Source: Natronomonas sp. CBA1123 (GTDB lineage: Archaea; Halobacteriota; Halobacteria; Halobacteriales; Haloarculaceae). Taken from it: a stretch of DNA of 64,000 nt. Location: assembly GCF_009741925.1 (NCBI RefSeq), contig NZ_WPCC01000002.1, positions 143,539 to 207,538 on the forward strand, written 5' to 3'. Shown one piece after another: positions 8,108 to 16,313 of this stretch (position 1 is its first letter; the number at the start of each line of letters is the position of its first letter). A model generated the notes under the pieces. The model saw only the letters and a list, made by a program, of their open reading frames with translations. It was not told the DNA's origin and searched no databases. The position numbers were made by a program, and so were the translations under genes.

Positions 8108-8122
8108 GGCTCTGTTGAAATC
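8108..8122 (+). repeat. Solo transposon end (left type)
   Basis: GGCTCTGTTGAAATC is identical to the left end of element 1 (452-466). No matching right end was found before the gene at 8577, so this is a decayed or one-ended element. A small membrane-protein gene (8152-8454) lies directly inside it, as in element 1. Confidence 0.65.
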
Positions 8123-8151
8123 GTCTTCCTTAGACACAGTAGACGGCTCTC

Positions 8152-8454
8152 CTACCGTGGCCCAAGGATCACTTCGGGGGCGAAGACAGTGAGGTAGAGT
8201 AGACCAGTCAACCACAGAATCGCAGCGACACGCAAACCACCTGCTATCCGTCGACGCTCCGTTGGAAGGGATTCAGCGAATCCAGACAGAGCGAATCCAA
8301 CCGCCATAATAAGCGAACTGATGGAGGACCCATCGCGTAGAACACCATAGTAGATGTAGATACTCAACATAGCGAGCGAGCTGGCAAACATTACGGCCGC
8401 CTGGCGTCTTCCAGATGGTTCACTGAAAACAACGGCTTTGATTCTGGAGGGCAT
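8152..8454 (-). CDS. Small multi-helix membrane protein beside a solo transposon end
   Basis: The 100-aa frame from MPSRIKAVVFSEPSG has three hydrophobic segments at about residues 18-36, 43-59 and 73-97, so it is an integral membrane protein. A longer upstream frame exists but adds non-hydrophobic sequence. Family not recognised. It reads toward the transposon end at 8108 and is probably former cargo of that element. Confidence 0.5.
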   Translation of the reverse strand: MPSRIKAVVFSEPSGRRQAAVMFASSLAMLSIYIYYGVLRDGSSISSLIMAVGFALSGFAESLPTERRRIAGGLRVAAILWLTGLLYLTVFAPEVILGPR

Positions 8455-8576
8455 CGGATAGTCTACTCCTCCGACAAGGTAAATAGATGTAGTAATATGA
8501 ACAGTACACTCGATTTCCGTAACAGTGTGAGCACTACCGCGGAACACCTATACGTACCCAATACTCTGTAGCGTGC

Positions 8577-8825
8577 ATGGACAGCGATACCACGGACCTC
8601 ATCCTCACCCTCTATAACGAGGAAGAAATGAGCGAATACGCTGCGCGGATGCTGCTCGACGACGAAACCATCGATCGTTATAACGACACGCTGGAAGCGG
8701 CTGGTCGAATGGCCGGGCATCAAGATGGCGGTAATGGGATGGCTGAGTGGCCCGATGACATCCCGATGCCGTACGGTCATCTCTCTGAAGAGGAGTATTA
8801 CGTCGAAGGGAATTCACGCCGATAG
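8577..8825 (+). CDS. Acidic 82-aa protein, paralogue A
   Basis: MDSDTTDLILTLYNEEEMSE followed by AARMLLDDETIDRYNDTLE and a Gly-rich segment ending in SEEEYYVEGNSRR. It is about 85% identical to the protein at 55295-55543 on the other strand. Similarity extends about 40 bp upstream (shared CCGCGGAA and CCTATA-like element) and about 30 bp downstream, so a block of roughly 320 bp was duplicated. The family is unknown to me. The strongly conserved protein sequence suggests a working gene. Confidence 0.7.
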   Translation: MDSDTTDLILTLYNEEEMSEYAARMLLDDETIDRYNDTLEAAGRMAGHQDGGNGMAEWPDDIPMPYGHLSEEEYYVEGNSRR

Positions 8826-9052
8826 CTGACATCACGAAAGACGACTAGATCGGTGGAGAGAATCAAGCCGACCGAGTCGTTGCTGACGACAATCCCGACG
8901 CTGCTGTCTGTGTTCGTTTGGACTTGGCTGTCGTCAGCTACCACTGCTCGGAAGCTCGTTGAGGAGATTAGGGACCCCCAAAGCTGAGACGCGAACAGCT
9001 ACTTGCAACGCGCTCAGTCAGTGCTCAAGGGTTCTAAAAGAACAACGCGCAG

Positions 9053-10438
9053 TTATCGATTCGCCTCGACTCCAAAGTCTTCGGGGGCGAACACATCAGG
9101 TAATGGTTCGTCTCGAACCCCACGGATATCGTCCAACACGGGCTTGATGTACGACCGGAACAGCTCCGGGCCTTCAGCCATCGGGAAGTGCCCAATCGCC
9201 TTCATTTCGTGTGCCGTCGCCCCCTCACCAATCGCCTCTGCTGCCGCTCGTGCGTCGTCCGGATTGGTCAGGTAATCGTACTCGCCGTTCATGAGATACA
9301 TCCGCGTCTGGGTCGCGTCGATATCGTCGGCGGACTCCCGGTAATCGTGTTCCACCGAATAGTAGTAGAGATCGCCCTTGAGAACGCCATTGGCGCCCTG
9401 TTCGTAGTTGTACAGCGTCTCTCGCCGAGCCCATTCGGGGGAGTGTGGCGCCATCAGCCCCCACGTCGCATACGAATTGACATCGTTCGCGTTGACATGC
9501 GGATGGGCAAGCCACCCGATGTAGAAGCCGGGCGTGAACAGACCCGCTTCCAAGCCGATGACCGCGCGGAATCGATCGGGATACCAGTCGGCAAGCTCCA
9601 TCGTAATCGTCCCCCCCATACTCGAACCGATGAAGACCGGCTCATCGAGTTCGAGGGCGTCGGCAATCGAGACGATTGTCTCGGTGAACCGCTCTCCGGT
9701 GAGGTCGTACTGATCGGCCCACCACGACTCACTCGACGGAGGCACCGACTTCCCGTGCTGTGGGAGGTCGTATGCGATGACACGGAAGTGCTCCGTGATC
9801 TCGTCGTCGTTGAGCATGTGCCGCCACTGTGAGTTGTTACAGCCAGCCGTGTGCTGACACAGCAGTGGAATCCCATCTTCCGGACCGTTCGTCTCGTAGT
9901 AGATCCGGTGTGTGATCCCATCCAACTCGACGTTGACGTACTTGCCAGTGATTTCATCGGTTGGTTCCGATGGCCGGTTCGTCCCTTCCGTTCGTGGCGT
10001 TTCACCGTTCTCGGTGGTCCGCATCAAATCCAGCGCCCGCTGGACCGACCGGAAGTTCTGGAAGACCGCCTTGTGGTCGCCGACGATGTCGAAGTATCCC
10101 TCTTCGCCCTTGACTGCCGTTCGGTAGAACGAGGCGAACAGTTCGTTGTGGTGAGCTGGTGGGACCTCTTCGACGAAGTGTTCCCATGCCTCTCGTCCCC
10201 CGACGATGGTGAATGCCCACGAATCGTCCAGCCCCGGTGTTCGAACGTCCTGTACCGCCCCGTTGTGGAAATCAAGGAGGTGGTTCTCCTCGCCGACCGC
10301 GATCACGAAATTCTCATCGAACGCATCGCGGCCCTGCAGCGTCATTTCCGGGTCGTCGTCGACGACGTCTCGGTACTCGTCCCACCACTCCTCGCTCAGA
10401 AAGGTTTCTCCTGTCATAGTTGTCTCCCTCGTACTCAC
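9053..10438 (-). CDS. Alpha/beta hydrolase with an N-terminal SCP2-like half
   Basis: A 461-aa cytoplasmic protein. The C-terminal 290 residues form an alpha/beta hydrolase: oxyanion region QHTAGC, nucleophile elbow GSSMGG, acid in the NGEYDYLTN loop and histidine in GHFPMAEGP. The first 150 residues look like a separate domain (FHNGAVQDV, WAFTIVGGREAWEHF) similar in style to sterol-carrier or regulatory modules seen in catabolic hydrolases. Alternative start MTGETF is 7 codons downstream. It is not in an operon. A carbon-carbon or ester hydrolase of a degradation route is plausible, substrate unknown. Confidence 0.8.
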   Translation of the reverse strand: MSTRETTMTGETFLSEEWWDEYRDVVDDDPEMTLQGRDAFDENFVIAVGEENHLLDFHNGAVQDVRTPGLDDSWAFTIVGGREAWEHFVEEVPPAHHNELFASFYRTAVKGEEGYFDIVGDHKAVFQNFRSVQRALDLMRTTENGETPRTEGTNRPSEPTDEITGKYVNVELDGITHRIYYETNGPEDGIPLLCQHTAGCNNSQWRHMLNDDEITEHFRVIAYDLPQHGKSVPPSSESWWADQYDLTGERFTETIVSIADALELDEPVFIGSSMGGTITMELADWYPDRFRAVIGLEAGLFTPGFYIGWLAHPHVNANDVNSYATWGLMAPHSPEWARRETLYNYEQGANGVLKGDLYYYSVEHDYRESADDIDATQTRMYLMNGEYDYLTNPDDARAAAEAIGEGATAHEMKAIGHFPMAEGPELFRSYIKPVLDDIRGVRDEPLPDVFAPEDFGVEANR

Positions 10439-10902
10439 GCTTGCAAGCGTGGCTACGAGAGCGAGACGTTTCGCGTGTAATTAGATAACAATTGTGTCAG
10501 CGGTGAAATGGGTGGGTGCTGTTAATCTACCCAGTGTGGTAGTTGCTGACGGCGAACACCAATCGAAAGCCCTCGGCGCGGCGGCGGTCGCGACGCCGGA
10601 TATCCTCGTTACCTCAGATAGCGCCCGCGTAGCGACTGTATGAACGCCGCCGCGTCTCGCCCTTTCAGTCCGCCAACGAGGTGGTCGTGGATTCAGTACG
10701 AGCTTCGTGGGGGCTGTCGAGTAGTTTAGCGAGCGGCGAGACACCCCTTACGGCCGTCAAACTATGTGTAAGCGAGTTGGATTTCCCATAGCGTAATTGT
10801 CGATTCCGTCGAACACAGCGTCAGGGGTTCTTTTCAAAATACGTTTCCACGGCCAAGAAGCGGCGATGGACGAATTATAAATATCTCCTCGAACGCGGCA
10901 CC
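10439..10902. other. Gap with a possible gene fragment
   Basis: No full gene. A plus-strand frame from about 10494 to 10645 reads KWVGAVNLPSVVVADGEH and later TPDILVTSD, which looks like part of an eroded protein, but no start, family or boundary can be fixed. The rest shows no structure I can defend. Confidence 0.3.
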
Positions 10903-11157
10903 ATGCAGCCGGACGATCTACCCGGCACGCATCCTGGTGTCTACCGAGAGGCGGCGGCAGCTGGTATGTTCGGAGAATCGATAGCGGCTGATCTCGCAAA
11001 TCTCTGGCGCGACCATCGAGCAAAAACATACTATCAGGATGGGCTCGCCTCAGCAGCGCGTGCTGAAGCGATGTACGAGCTCGCCACCGAAATTCATGCA
11101 TACGTTATTGGGCGGTCCCGACAGGGACACGATGGTATCTGCGGGGACAGTATGTAG
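10903..11157 (+). pseudogene. C-terminal remnant of a HEPN-type toxin
   Basis: The 84-aa frame contains GVYREAAAAGMF, NLWRDHRAKTYYQDG and RAEAMYELATEIHAYV. This matches the C-terminal helix pair of the intact HEPN protein at 18753-19262 (AHQIGLFERETAEAMKDLY, RTESYYGG, AEAMTDLASAVHQFA). The N-terminal helices expected for a complete HEPN domain (about 90 residues) are absent; upstream sequence in the same frame is not HEPN-like. A truncated former MNT/HEPN locus is the best reading. Confidence 0.6.
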
Positions 11158-11190
11158 CGATTGCGTCCTTGGCAGTCGATGGCAGATTCG

Positions 11191-11232
11191 TTAACCAACA
11201 ATTCTATGTATATAGCGAGGTATGTTGGTTAA
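11191..11232. repeat. 42-bp inverted-repeat site, copy 1
   Basis: TTAACCAACA at 11191-11200 and TGTTGGTTAA at 11223-11232, separated by exactly 22 bp. The spacer contains TATGTATATA, a TATA-like box, and the gene at 11249 starts 16 bases after the site. Four more copies with the same 22-bp spacing lie at 16176, 17604, 21777 and 52619. Confidence 0.9.
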
Positions 11233-11248
11233 CACGAGGCGACTGCTG

Positions 11249-11569
11249 ATGTCCTACGAACCACCGACCCCACCCGCGGAGCTCCCGACAGACCTCGTCG
11301 ACACGCTCAACGGATACTCCCCAGACCAACTCCAGCACGTCGCCCACTACGCGGAGACATTGGCTGAACACAAGGAACGTGAGACGCGCCTCGAGGAGGA
11401 GTCAGACGACTCCGAGGTCAAAGCGCGACCTGACGACTTGCCGGATGAAGTGCCCACAAAGGCGACGATCACGATCAAAGAAATCAACGACAATCGCTAC
11501 TACTACTGGCAGTGGCGGGATGGCGACAAAATCCGGTCAAAATACAAAGGACCCGTCAGCCCCGATTAG
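11249..11569 (+). CDS. Haloarchaeal small protein with a C-terminal YYYWQWRDGD motif
   Basis: A 106-aa protein from MSYEPPTPPAELP; an earlier in-frame start would overlap the 42-bp site, so this one is preferred. Residues 15-45 form an amphipathic helical region (LNGYSPDQLQHVAHYAETL), followed by an acidic linker and a short beta-rich end (ITIKEINDNRYYYWQWRDGD). The end pattern resembles DUF6788-like proteins that are common on haloarchaeal plasmids. Function unknown. Its promoter appears to be embedded in repeat copy 1. Confidence 0.6.
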   Translation: MSYEPPTPPAELPTDLVDTLNGYSPDQLQHVAHYAETLAEHKERETRLEEESDDSEVKARPDDLPDEVPTKATITIKEINDNRYYYWQWRDGDKIRSKYKGPVSPD

Positions 11570-11587
11570 AATGCCATTTCTTCGGAA

Positions 11588-12646
11588 TTAGACGTTTTCA
11601 AACCGCTCAACAATCGAGACAGCCCGTTCAAGTGCCTCACCGACCACGGGACTCCGATTGTCGACGAACAACGCTTCGTCCTGCCAGTGTTTTCCGGATT
11701 TATTCTCCCAGACGCCGTAGAGCGTCAGTTTCGGCAACTGAAGGACGCCGAATTGGACCGCGAGAATGTACAGCAGCGTCGTCACTCCCCGCCACGGGAC
11801 TGTCGTTTTTCGAGGTAAGTCGACCGGGAAGGTGACGTGTTGGGCCCGAAGACCGACGTCCTGAGCGTTGTCGATGAACGCATAGTCGTTGCTAAAGAGC
11901 AACACTCGCTTTCGATTACCCTGATCGTACTCGCGATAGGCCTGAATAATCGCTGCGTCGCCTTTCTCAACGTCGCCGTCTTCTCCGGGAACAAGGTCTG
12001 TTCGCCGGCGTGAGGCCAACCGGCGAAACTCATACAGTCCCAAGAATCCCTCACGGTTGCTCCCTGCAGGTTGGTTCTGTAACCGAGTAAACTCCTCGCC
12101 GAAGGCCGCTGTCAAATCCGCCGTATCGTAGTGGTTGTAGTACCAATCGAGTTCTTTCTTAACGCCTTTCGAGAGTGCATATCCCATCGTCGGCCGTCGA
12201 TTGGCCCCATCGCGAGACCCTGAAACCGGATCGATATCGAGTGCCTCGGTGAGTCGAAATCCCATCAGATTCGTATCGAGCCCAATCATCACCGGATCGT
12301 GGCCCGCCTCAAGATCCGGGTAGCCATGCTGCTGTACAAACTCAGCAATCGCATCAGCGTTTTCCGGGGACACCAACCCACTGCCAACGAAAGCGCGGAC
12401 GTAGCTGTTCGCGTCAGGCAAGTCATTGTACGCTCTTGGACCGTATTCGAGTTCGATTGTTTCCCGAGCATCCCGATAGGTCACAGCGCCTTTTGTGAAA
12501 CGGACAGTGGCTTGCCCTGCAGCTTCGAGCTCAATGCGGAGCAGTTCGCCGATGTCGTCGCAGGGATGTTTGACCGGAATCGAGGACACACCGCTGTCAT
12601 AGAGCGCGTTGAGAAGAGTGACGAGGTGGTCACGCTGGATGTACAT
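11588..12646 (-). CDS. PIN-domain nuclease, partner of a CARF protein
   Basis: A 352-aa protein. From about residue 118 it has a PIN-type ribonuclease core with its four acidic positions in order: D124 (GLDTN), E165 (KKEL), D230 (KGDAAII) and D254 (FSNDYAFID). The first 115 residues form a separate N-terminal domain (HPCDDIGELLRIELEA, GAVTYRDARETIELEYG) that I do not recognise. Residues 270-352 include a hydrophobic helix (GVTTLLYILAVQFGVLQL). Its ATG overlaps the stop of the CARF gene by one base (TAATG), so the two are translationally coupled. The likely role is an RNA or DNA cutting effector controlled by the CARF partner. No CRISPR-cas genes are nearby. Confidence 0.7.
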   Translation of the reverse strand: MYIQRDHLVTLLNALYDSGVSSIPVKHPCDDIGELLRIELEAAGQATVRFTKGAVTYRDARETIELEYGPRAYNDLPDANSYVRAFVGSGLVSPENADAIAEFVQQHGYPDLEAGHDPVMIGLDTNLMGFRLTEALDIDPVSGSRDGANRRPTMGYALSKGVKKELDWYYNHYDTADLTAAFGEEFTRLQNQPAGSNREGFLGLYEFRRLASRRRTDLVPGEDGDVEKGDAAIIQAYREYDQGNRKRVLLFSNDYAFIDNAQDVGLRAQHVTFPVDLPRKTTVPWRGVTTLLYILAVQFGVLQLPKLTLYGVWENKSGKHWQDEALFVDNRSPVVGEALERAVSIVERFENV

Positions 12647-13110
12647 TAGACCACCTCCGTGAAATCGACGAGGTCAACGTTCGTTCGCGGGATGTCCGGA
12701 TAGCACCGGCCGTACGCCGTCGACTGAAGGTGGAGGTAAAAGACGTGATCGGCGCCGTGCTTGAGGCCCGCTTGGAACGCGATTGCCGACATGAATTTCC
12801 GACCCGGCGTGATATCTATCGCAACGGTGTCGTCGGTCGTGCCGGTCGCAATGCTGTCGACGAAAAACGAGGCGATAGCTCCGTAGTCGGTTTCAGCCTC
12901 TAGCCGGTGCGTATCGACAGTAGCTGTTGTGTCGTAGGTCGCGACGACGTCCTCGAGCAGCGAGACCAACGTCGGCGTTACATGATCAAGACCAGGATTC
13001 GTGAGTAGATGGATTTCATCCGGCACGAAGTGGTCGTCGCAGGCTGCAAGCAACGGGTTGACGACCGCCTCGGTCGTGGGACTTGCAATTGTGAGCCAAA
13101 TCGTCGCCAT
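12646..13110 (-). CDS. CARF-like nucleotide-sensor protein
   Basis: A 154-aa single-domain protein with a Rossmann-type layout: first strand MATIWLTIASPTTEAVVNPL, a second strand EIHLLTNPG and the signature DITPGRKFMS (99-108), the equivalent of the D-x-T-x-G-x-K/T-x-M motif of CRISPR-associated Rossmann-fold domains. The end (YGRCYPDIPR) also resembles that family. CARF domains bind cyclic oligonucleotides and switch on an attached effector. Here the effector is a separate PIN protein in the next gene. Its own start at 13110 is preferred because the longer frame runs through the repeats. Assignment is by motif only. Confidence 0.65.
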   Translation of the reverse strand: MATIWLTIASPTTEAVVNPLLAACDDHFVPDEIHLLTNPGLDHVTPTLVSLLEDVVATYDTTATVDTHRLEAETDYGAIASFFVDSIATGTTDDTVAIDITPGRKFMSAIAFQAGLKHGADHVFYLHLQSTAYGRCYPDIPRTNVDLVDFTEVV

Positions 13111-13175
13111 TCTCTCTGTTGACGCCGCGATAGTATGTGAATCTTCGGCGAATTCGAGACACTGGACTAGTTGAG

Positions 13176-13452
13176 AACACATCGATAGAGGGGTGTGTCC
13201 AAGCCAACTACCGAGGACGAACACATCGATAGAGGGGTGTCCCGACCCAACGACCAATCTCCAGTTGAACAGCCACCAATCGATGTTCCCTGAAACCCTG
13301 ATTTCGAGACATACGGAGTGTTTTGAGGGAATTTACATATCGATAGAGGGGTGTTTCGGTGACCCTTGAGGTGATTTGGAAATCGCAGATTTTCACTCAA
13401 CAACCGTGTGTCACGATAACAGCCAAACTGTACACATCGATAGAGGGGTGTG
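13176..13452. repeat. Four copies of an ATCGATAGAGGGGTGT repeat
   Basis: The core ATCGATAGAGGGGTGT occurs at 13181-13196, 13225-13240, 13339-13354 and 13436-13451, all in the same orientation. Copies 1, 2 and 4 share the longer form ACAC before the core; copy 3 has ACAT. A partial copy (CAATCGATG) lies at 13277. Spacing between cores is 44, 114 and 97 bp, so it is irregular. The repeats fill the gap between the CARF start and the origin boxes. They may be operator or iteron sites; the GGGGT part resembles the G-rich half of ORB boxes. Confidence 0.85.
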
Positions 13453-13532
13453 CCGAAACAAAACCGCGACAATGGAGACGGTCCGTTTGATATCCTCTCA
13501 CGCCTGAGCGGGGGGCTTCCGCTCGCTACGTG

Positions 13533-13706
13533 TCAGGTTTCGTTGCGGATCTGTGCGTTGACGACTGACTCAACTTCAGATGAGGCAACCATGTCGATTC
13601 TAGAGTCTTCACGAAGCGTTTCGAGAATCGTCTCTGGACGCTCACCGAATTGGAACTCAAGAGACGTCCCTGAACCGGGACCGTGGCTCCGACGTTCGAA
13701 ATTCAC
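13533..13706 (-). CDS. Possible small protein, 57 aa
   Basis: A minus-strand frame from GTG 13706 gives a protein with an amphipathic segment (LEFQFGERPETILETLRED) and an ordinary acidic haloarchaeal composition. It is the only protein-like frame between the repeats and the left origin boxes. There is no clear start signal and no family, so it could be a remnant. Confidence 0.25.
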   Translation of the reverse strand: MNFERRSHGPGSGTSLEFQFGERPETILETLREDSRIDMVASSEVESVVNAQIRNET

Positions 13707-13740
13707 CAGCGAGTACCTAGTCAGCTCTGTTTCTCATTCA

Positions 13741-14003
13741 CACCAGATTTCCGGTGAACGATCCATAGTCAATTCTTAGATTATCGCTCCAAAATCTCTA
13801 CGCGAAAATTGCCATAATTCGACCGCGGACACCAGTTGTTCGGTAAAATACATCGCAGCAAACACGAAGGGGAGACACCACGTTTCCGGTGTAAGTTATC
13901 TTGAATAGAGCTAGCAATGCTGTTTACGGGTTTGTGTGTGAATCTATTCCAATTCTACCGTAAAGTGAGGTGAGATCCATACACACCGGGTTTCCGGTGA
14001 AAA
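13741..14003 (-). other. Left ORB cluster of the replication origin
   Basis: Three boxes of the form (TTTCACCGGAAAC), read on the minus strand, lie at 13741-13759, 13874-13893 and 13981-14003, directly after the 3' end of orc1. Two more in the same orientation lie at 15321-15341 and 15366-15388. The right cluster (15808-16038) has the opposite orientation. Haloarchaeal origin recognition boxes have this type of dyad with a G-rich flank. Confidence 0.8.
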
Positions 14004-14106
14004 TGAAGCCAGTGTTACAACTGGAGATTGTATCAAAAAGGAAGTACCGCAGACACTGGCCTAGCAAGACAAAAGTTGTAGGATGAAGCCAACAGTCGAG
14101 ACCTAT

Positions 14107-15312
14107 TCACTCAGAATCAAGGCTTCCCGAGAGGACACTCTGGATGACTTCCGGGTCTTCAAGGAGTTGATGTTCAGTGTAGCTACCTTCAGCACTACCA
14201 CCGGAGCATCGAGATTGCTCGGTAACATCCAAGAACGCGTGTTCTTTCAGGAGGTCACGAACCCGACGCAACGAAAGTCCCTCGGAGCCCTCCTGTCGGC
14301 AAATTTGCTCATATAAATCGTAGATAGCAGTTGTTCTGAATCCCTCTTTTTCGGGCGAATTAAGCGAGAGGATTGTCAATGCTTGTAGTACGTATCGTGA
14401 GTGGGGTGTCGAACCTCGAATGAGTTCACGGAACCGATCGGTTTCTGCCTGGTCACGGGCCCGGTCGACGAACTCCTCACGGACGACTTCTGCCTCCTCG
14501 GATTGTGCGATCTCGCCGGCGTATCGGAGGATGTCAATTGCCTTGCGTGCATCCCCGTGTTCGCGAGCGGCCAGTGCTGCAGTGCGAGAAATCACGCTCT
14601 CGTCTAGAACACCGTCACGGAAGGCATCTCGTCGTGCTTCCATGATATCATTCAGTTGTCCGGCATCGTATGGTGGGAAGACGAACTCACGCTCACAGAG
14701 ACTACTTTTAACACGCTCGTCCATTCGGTCTTTGTACCGAATCTTGTTGCTGATCCCAATCACGCCGATCTTACAACTCTCGATTTTCCCCGCTTCTCCC
14801 GCTCGTGAGAGCTGCATCAGGATGCTGTCGTCCTCGAGTTTGTCGATTTCATCAAGGATAATTAACGCAACGTCGTGCTGCTCATCCAGAATTTTCCAGA
14901 GCCGCTTGTAGTACGTCGCGGTACTGATTCCCTTATCTGGGATGTTAACGCCAGTCGTGTCAGGGTCATTGAGTTTGCTAGCGATGGTTTGAACAGCTTG
15001 TGTTTCAGTTGTATCTTGTGCACAGTCAACGTAGGCAGTCTTCGCGTTAACGTTCTCCTCGGCAGCAGTTTCGACAAGTCGTGTTGATACGTATTTCGCA
15101 CACAAAGATTTCCCAGTTCCCGTCTTACCGTAAATGAGAACGTTGCTCGGACTCTGGCCAAAGATAGCCGGATTCACTGCATTCGCAAGTTTACTAATCT
15201 CGTCGTCCCGCCCAACGATGCGTCCCTCATCCGGGAGGTGGTTAATTTCTAAGAGTTCCTTGTTCACAAAGATCGGATCTTCCCGGGTGAATAGTTCGTC
15301 AGACTGAGACAT
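14107..15312 (-). CDS. orc1: Orc1/Cdc6 replication initiator
   Basis: A 401-aa AAA+ ATPase that binds origin boxes and loads the replicative helicase. Walker A is GKTGTGKS (62-69), Walker B is LIILDEIDKL (about 150-159), with sensor and arginine regions following, and a C-terminal winged helix at about 310-395 (SPEKEGFRTTAIYDLYEQI). Full length for the family. The start at 15312 is chosen because the longer frame would run through the ORB boxes at 15321-15388, which lie just upstream and could mediate autoregulation. Many haloarchaeal replicons carry an orc gene next to their own origin, as here. Confidence 0.95.
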   Translation of the reverse strand: MSQSDELFTREDPIFVNKELLEINHLPDEGRIVGRDDEISKLANAVNPAIFGQSPSNVLIYGKTGTGKSLCAKYVSTRLVETAAEENVNAKTAYVDCAQDTTETQAVQTIASKLNDPDTTGVNIPDKGISTATYYKRLWKILDEQHDVALIILDEIDKLEDDSILMQLSRAGEAGKIESCKIGVIGISNKIRYKDRMDERVKSSLCEREFVFPPYDAGQLNDIMEARRDAFRDGVLDESVISRTAALAAREHGDARKAIDILRYAGEIAQSEEAEVVREEFVDRARDQAETDRFRELIRGSTPHSRYVLQALTILSLNSPEKEGFRTTAIYDLYEQICRQEGSEGLSLRRVRDLLKEHAFLDVTEQSRCSGGSAEGSYTEHQLLEDPEVIQSVLSGSLDSE

Positions 15313-15365
15313 ACTCGTTGACACCGAGTTTCCGGTGAAACGACTTGAAGCTTCCCCCGAGACAC

Positions 15366-16038
15366 ACACACCGGGTTTCCGGTGAAACCCGAATTATGAG
15401 TGTATCTACTCCAGATGAAAGAGGGGTATCGAGGTATCGGAAAGACGGTTAGAATCGCAACTCAGTACCAAACAGAGCATGTTACGGCCTGTTCAATGGA
15501 CGGAGTCCATCCATTGGCTTGGCAGATCCCAGCTGAAGAGGTTTCCAGGACTCGTGTTAGGACAGAAACTGTAGAACCAGAGAAAGCAGACGAATGCGAA
15601 TGTTCACGCCCGCAAGTAGCAAGAGTCGGTTAGATCAACTGAAGCTGGAAGACGACAGCTGTCGTCTTCATTCTTTGCTGACGATGAAGTCAGTGGTCGG
15701 TACTCAGGTAATAGTAATAAAACTATGTCAGACGTACATCTAGGAAAGAACAGTTATACAATCGCTACCACAGCGATATACTGCAGGCACAGCGTCTTTT
15801 GATAGGCATTTCACCGGAAACGTGGTGTGTGTGTGTGTCGGAGTCGATTCTTAGGACGTCTCAAACTATCATCTTGACCCAACGGGCTTCTTGACTCGAT
15901 ACACCGGAAACGTGGTGTGTCCCTTGGGCCACCAAATCGGCGTGACTCTATTAGCCACGGTGCATAAAACTGCCAATACTGTTGGTTCATCATGAGTTAC
16001 AGAGTTGGCTCCGGGTATTTCACCGGAAACCCGGTGTC
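15366..16038. other. Replication origin, intergenic region upstream of orc1
   Basis: ORB-like boxes face each other across this region: 15321-15341 and 15366-15388 on the left, and 15808-15830, 15901-15920 and 16018-16038 on the right in opposite orientation, several with the flank GTGGTGTGT or GGTGTCC. The AT-richer stretch at about 15700-15780 between them is a candidate unwinding element. This inverted box layout next to orc1/cdc6 is the standard haloarchaeal origin design. Confidence 0.85.
15415..15633 (+). CDS. Small protein encoded inside the origin
   Basis: A 72-aa frame from ATG 15415 (MKEGYRGIGKTVRIATQYQT) with a mixed charged C-terminus containing two cysteines (ECECSRP). Composition is protein-like and the frame lies between the two ORB groups, transcribed away from orc1. 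No family recognised. Chance occurrence cannot be excluded. Confidence 0.4.
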   Translation: MKEGYRGIGKTVRIATQYQTEHVTACSMDGVHPLAWQIPAEEVSRTRVRTETVEPEKADECECSRPQVARVG

Positions 16039-16175
16039 CTTTCGTAGGGGCTTCGGGTACGACAATGATTTCTCGCCATACCCGTGTCTGCTCTTCTTCG
16101 TGGAAATACTCACTAATACGATACGATTCGATCACTATTCACCCCGCCAGACAATTCGAACGAACGCCACATTCA

Positions 16176-16217
16176 TTAACCAACAAAATTGTTCACTGCG
16201 TCTGTTATGTTGGTTAA
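16176..16217. repeat. 42-bp inverted-repeat site, copy 2
   Basis: TTAACCAACA at 16176-16185 and TGTTGGTTAA at 16208-16217 with a 22-bp spacer unlike the other spacers. It lies 96 bases after the stop of the Fic gene. With copy 3 it brackets that gene. Confidence 0.9.
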
Positions 16218-16313
16218 CCACCACCGACAAAGCTGAATCAAAATTCAATCTAATCTCAACTCTCATTCTCCGACAGAGCAGGCAGAACGTCTCAGGACTG
16301 CCACCGAGGTAGT

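Noticed and set aside
10481..10744. Minus-strand frame of 87 codons
   Set aside because: Ser/Arg/Thr-rich chance frame with no family and no start signal.
11191..11232. 42-bp copy 1 as a normal promoter operator only
   Set aside because: Only copy 1 has a TATA box in its spacer; the other four are not at promoters in a common way.
13176..13452. Repeats as a small CRISPR array
   Set aside because: Repeat units are well conserved but the spacers differ greatly in length (about 28, 98 and 81 bases between cores) and no cas genes are near. A CRISPR array has regular intervals.
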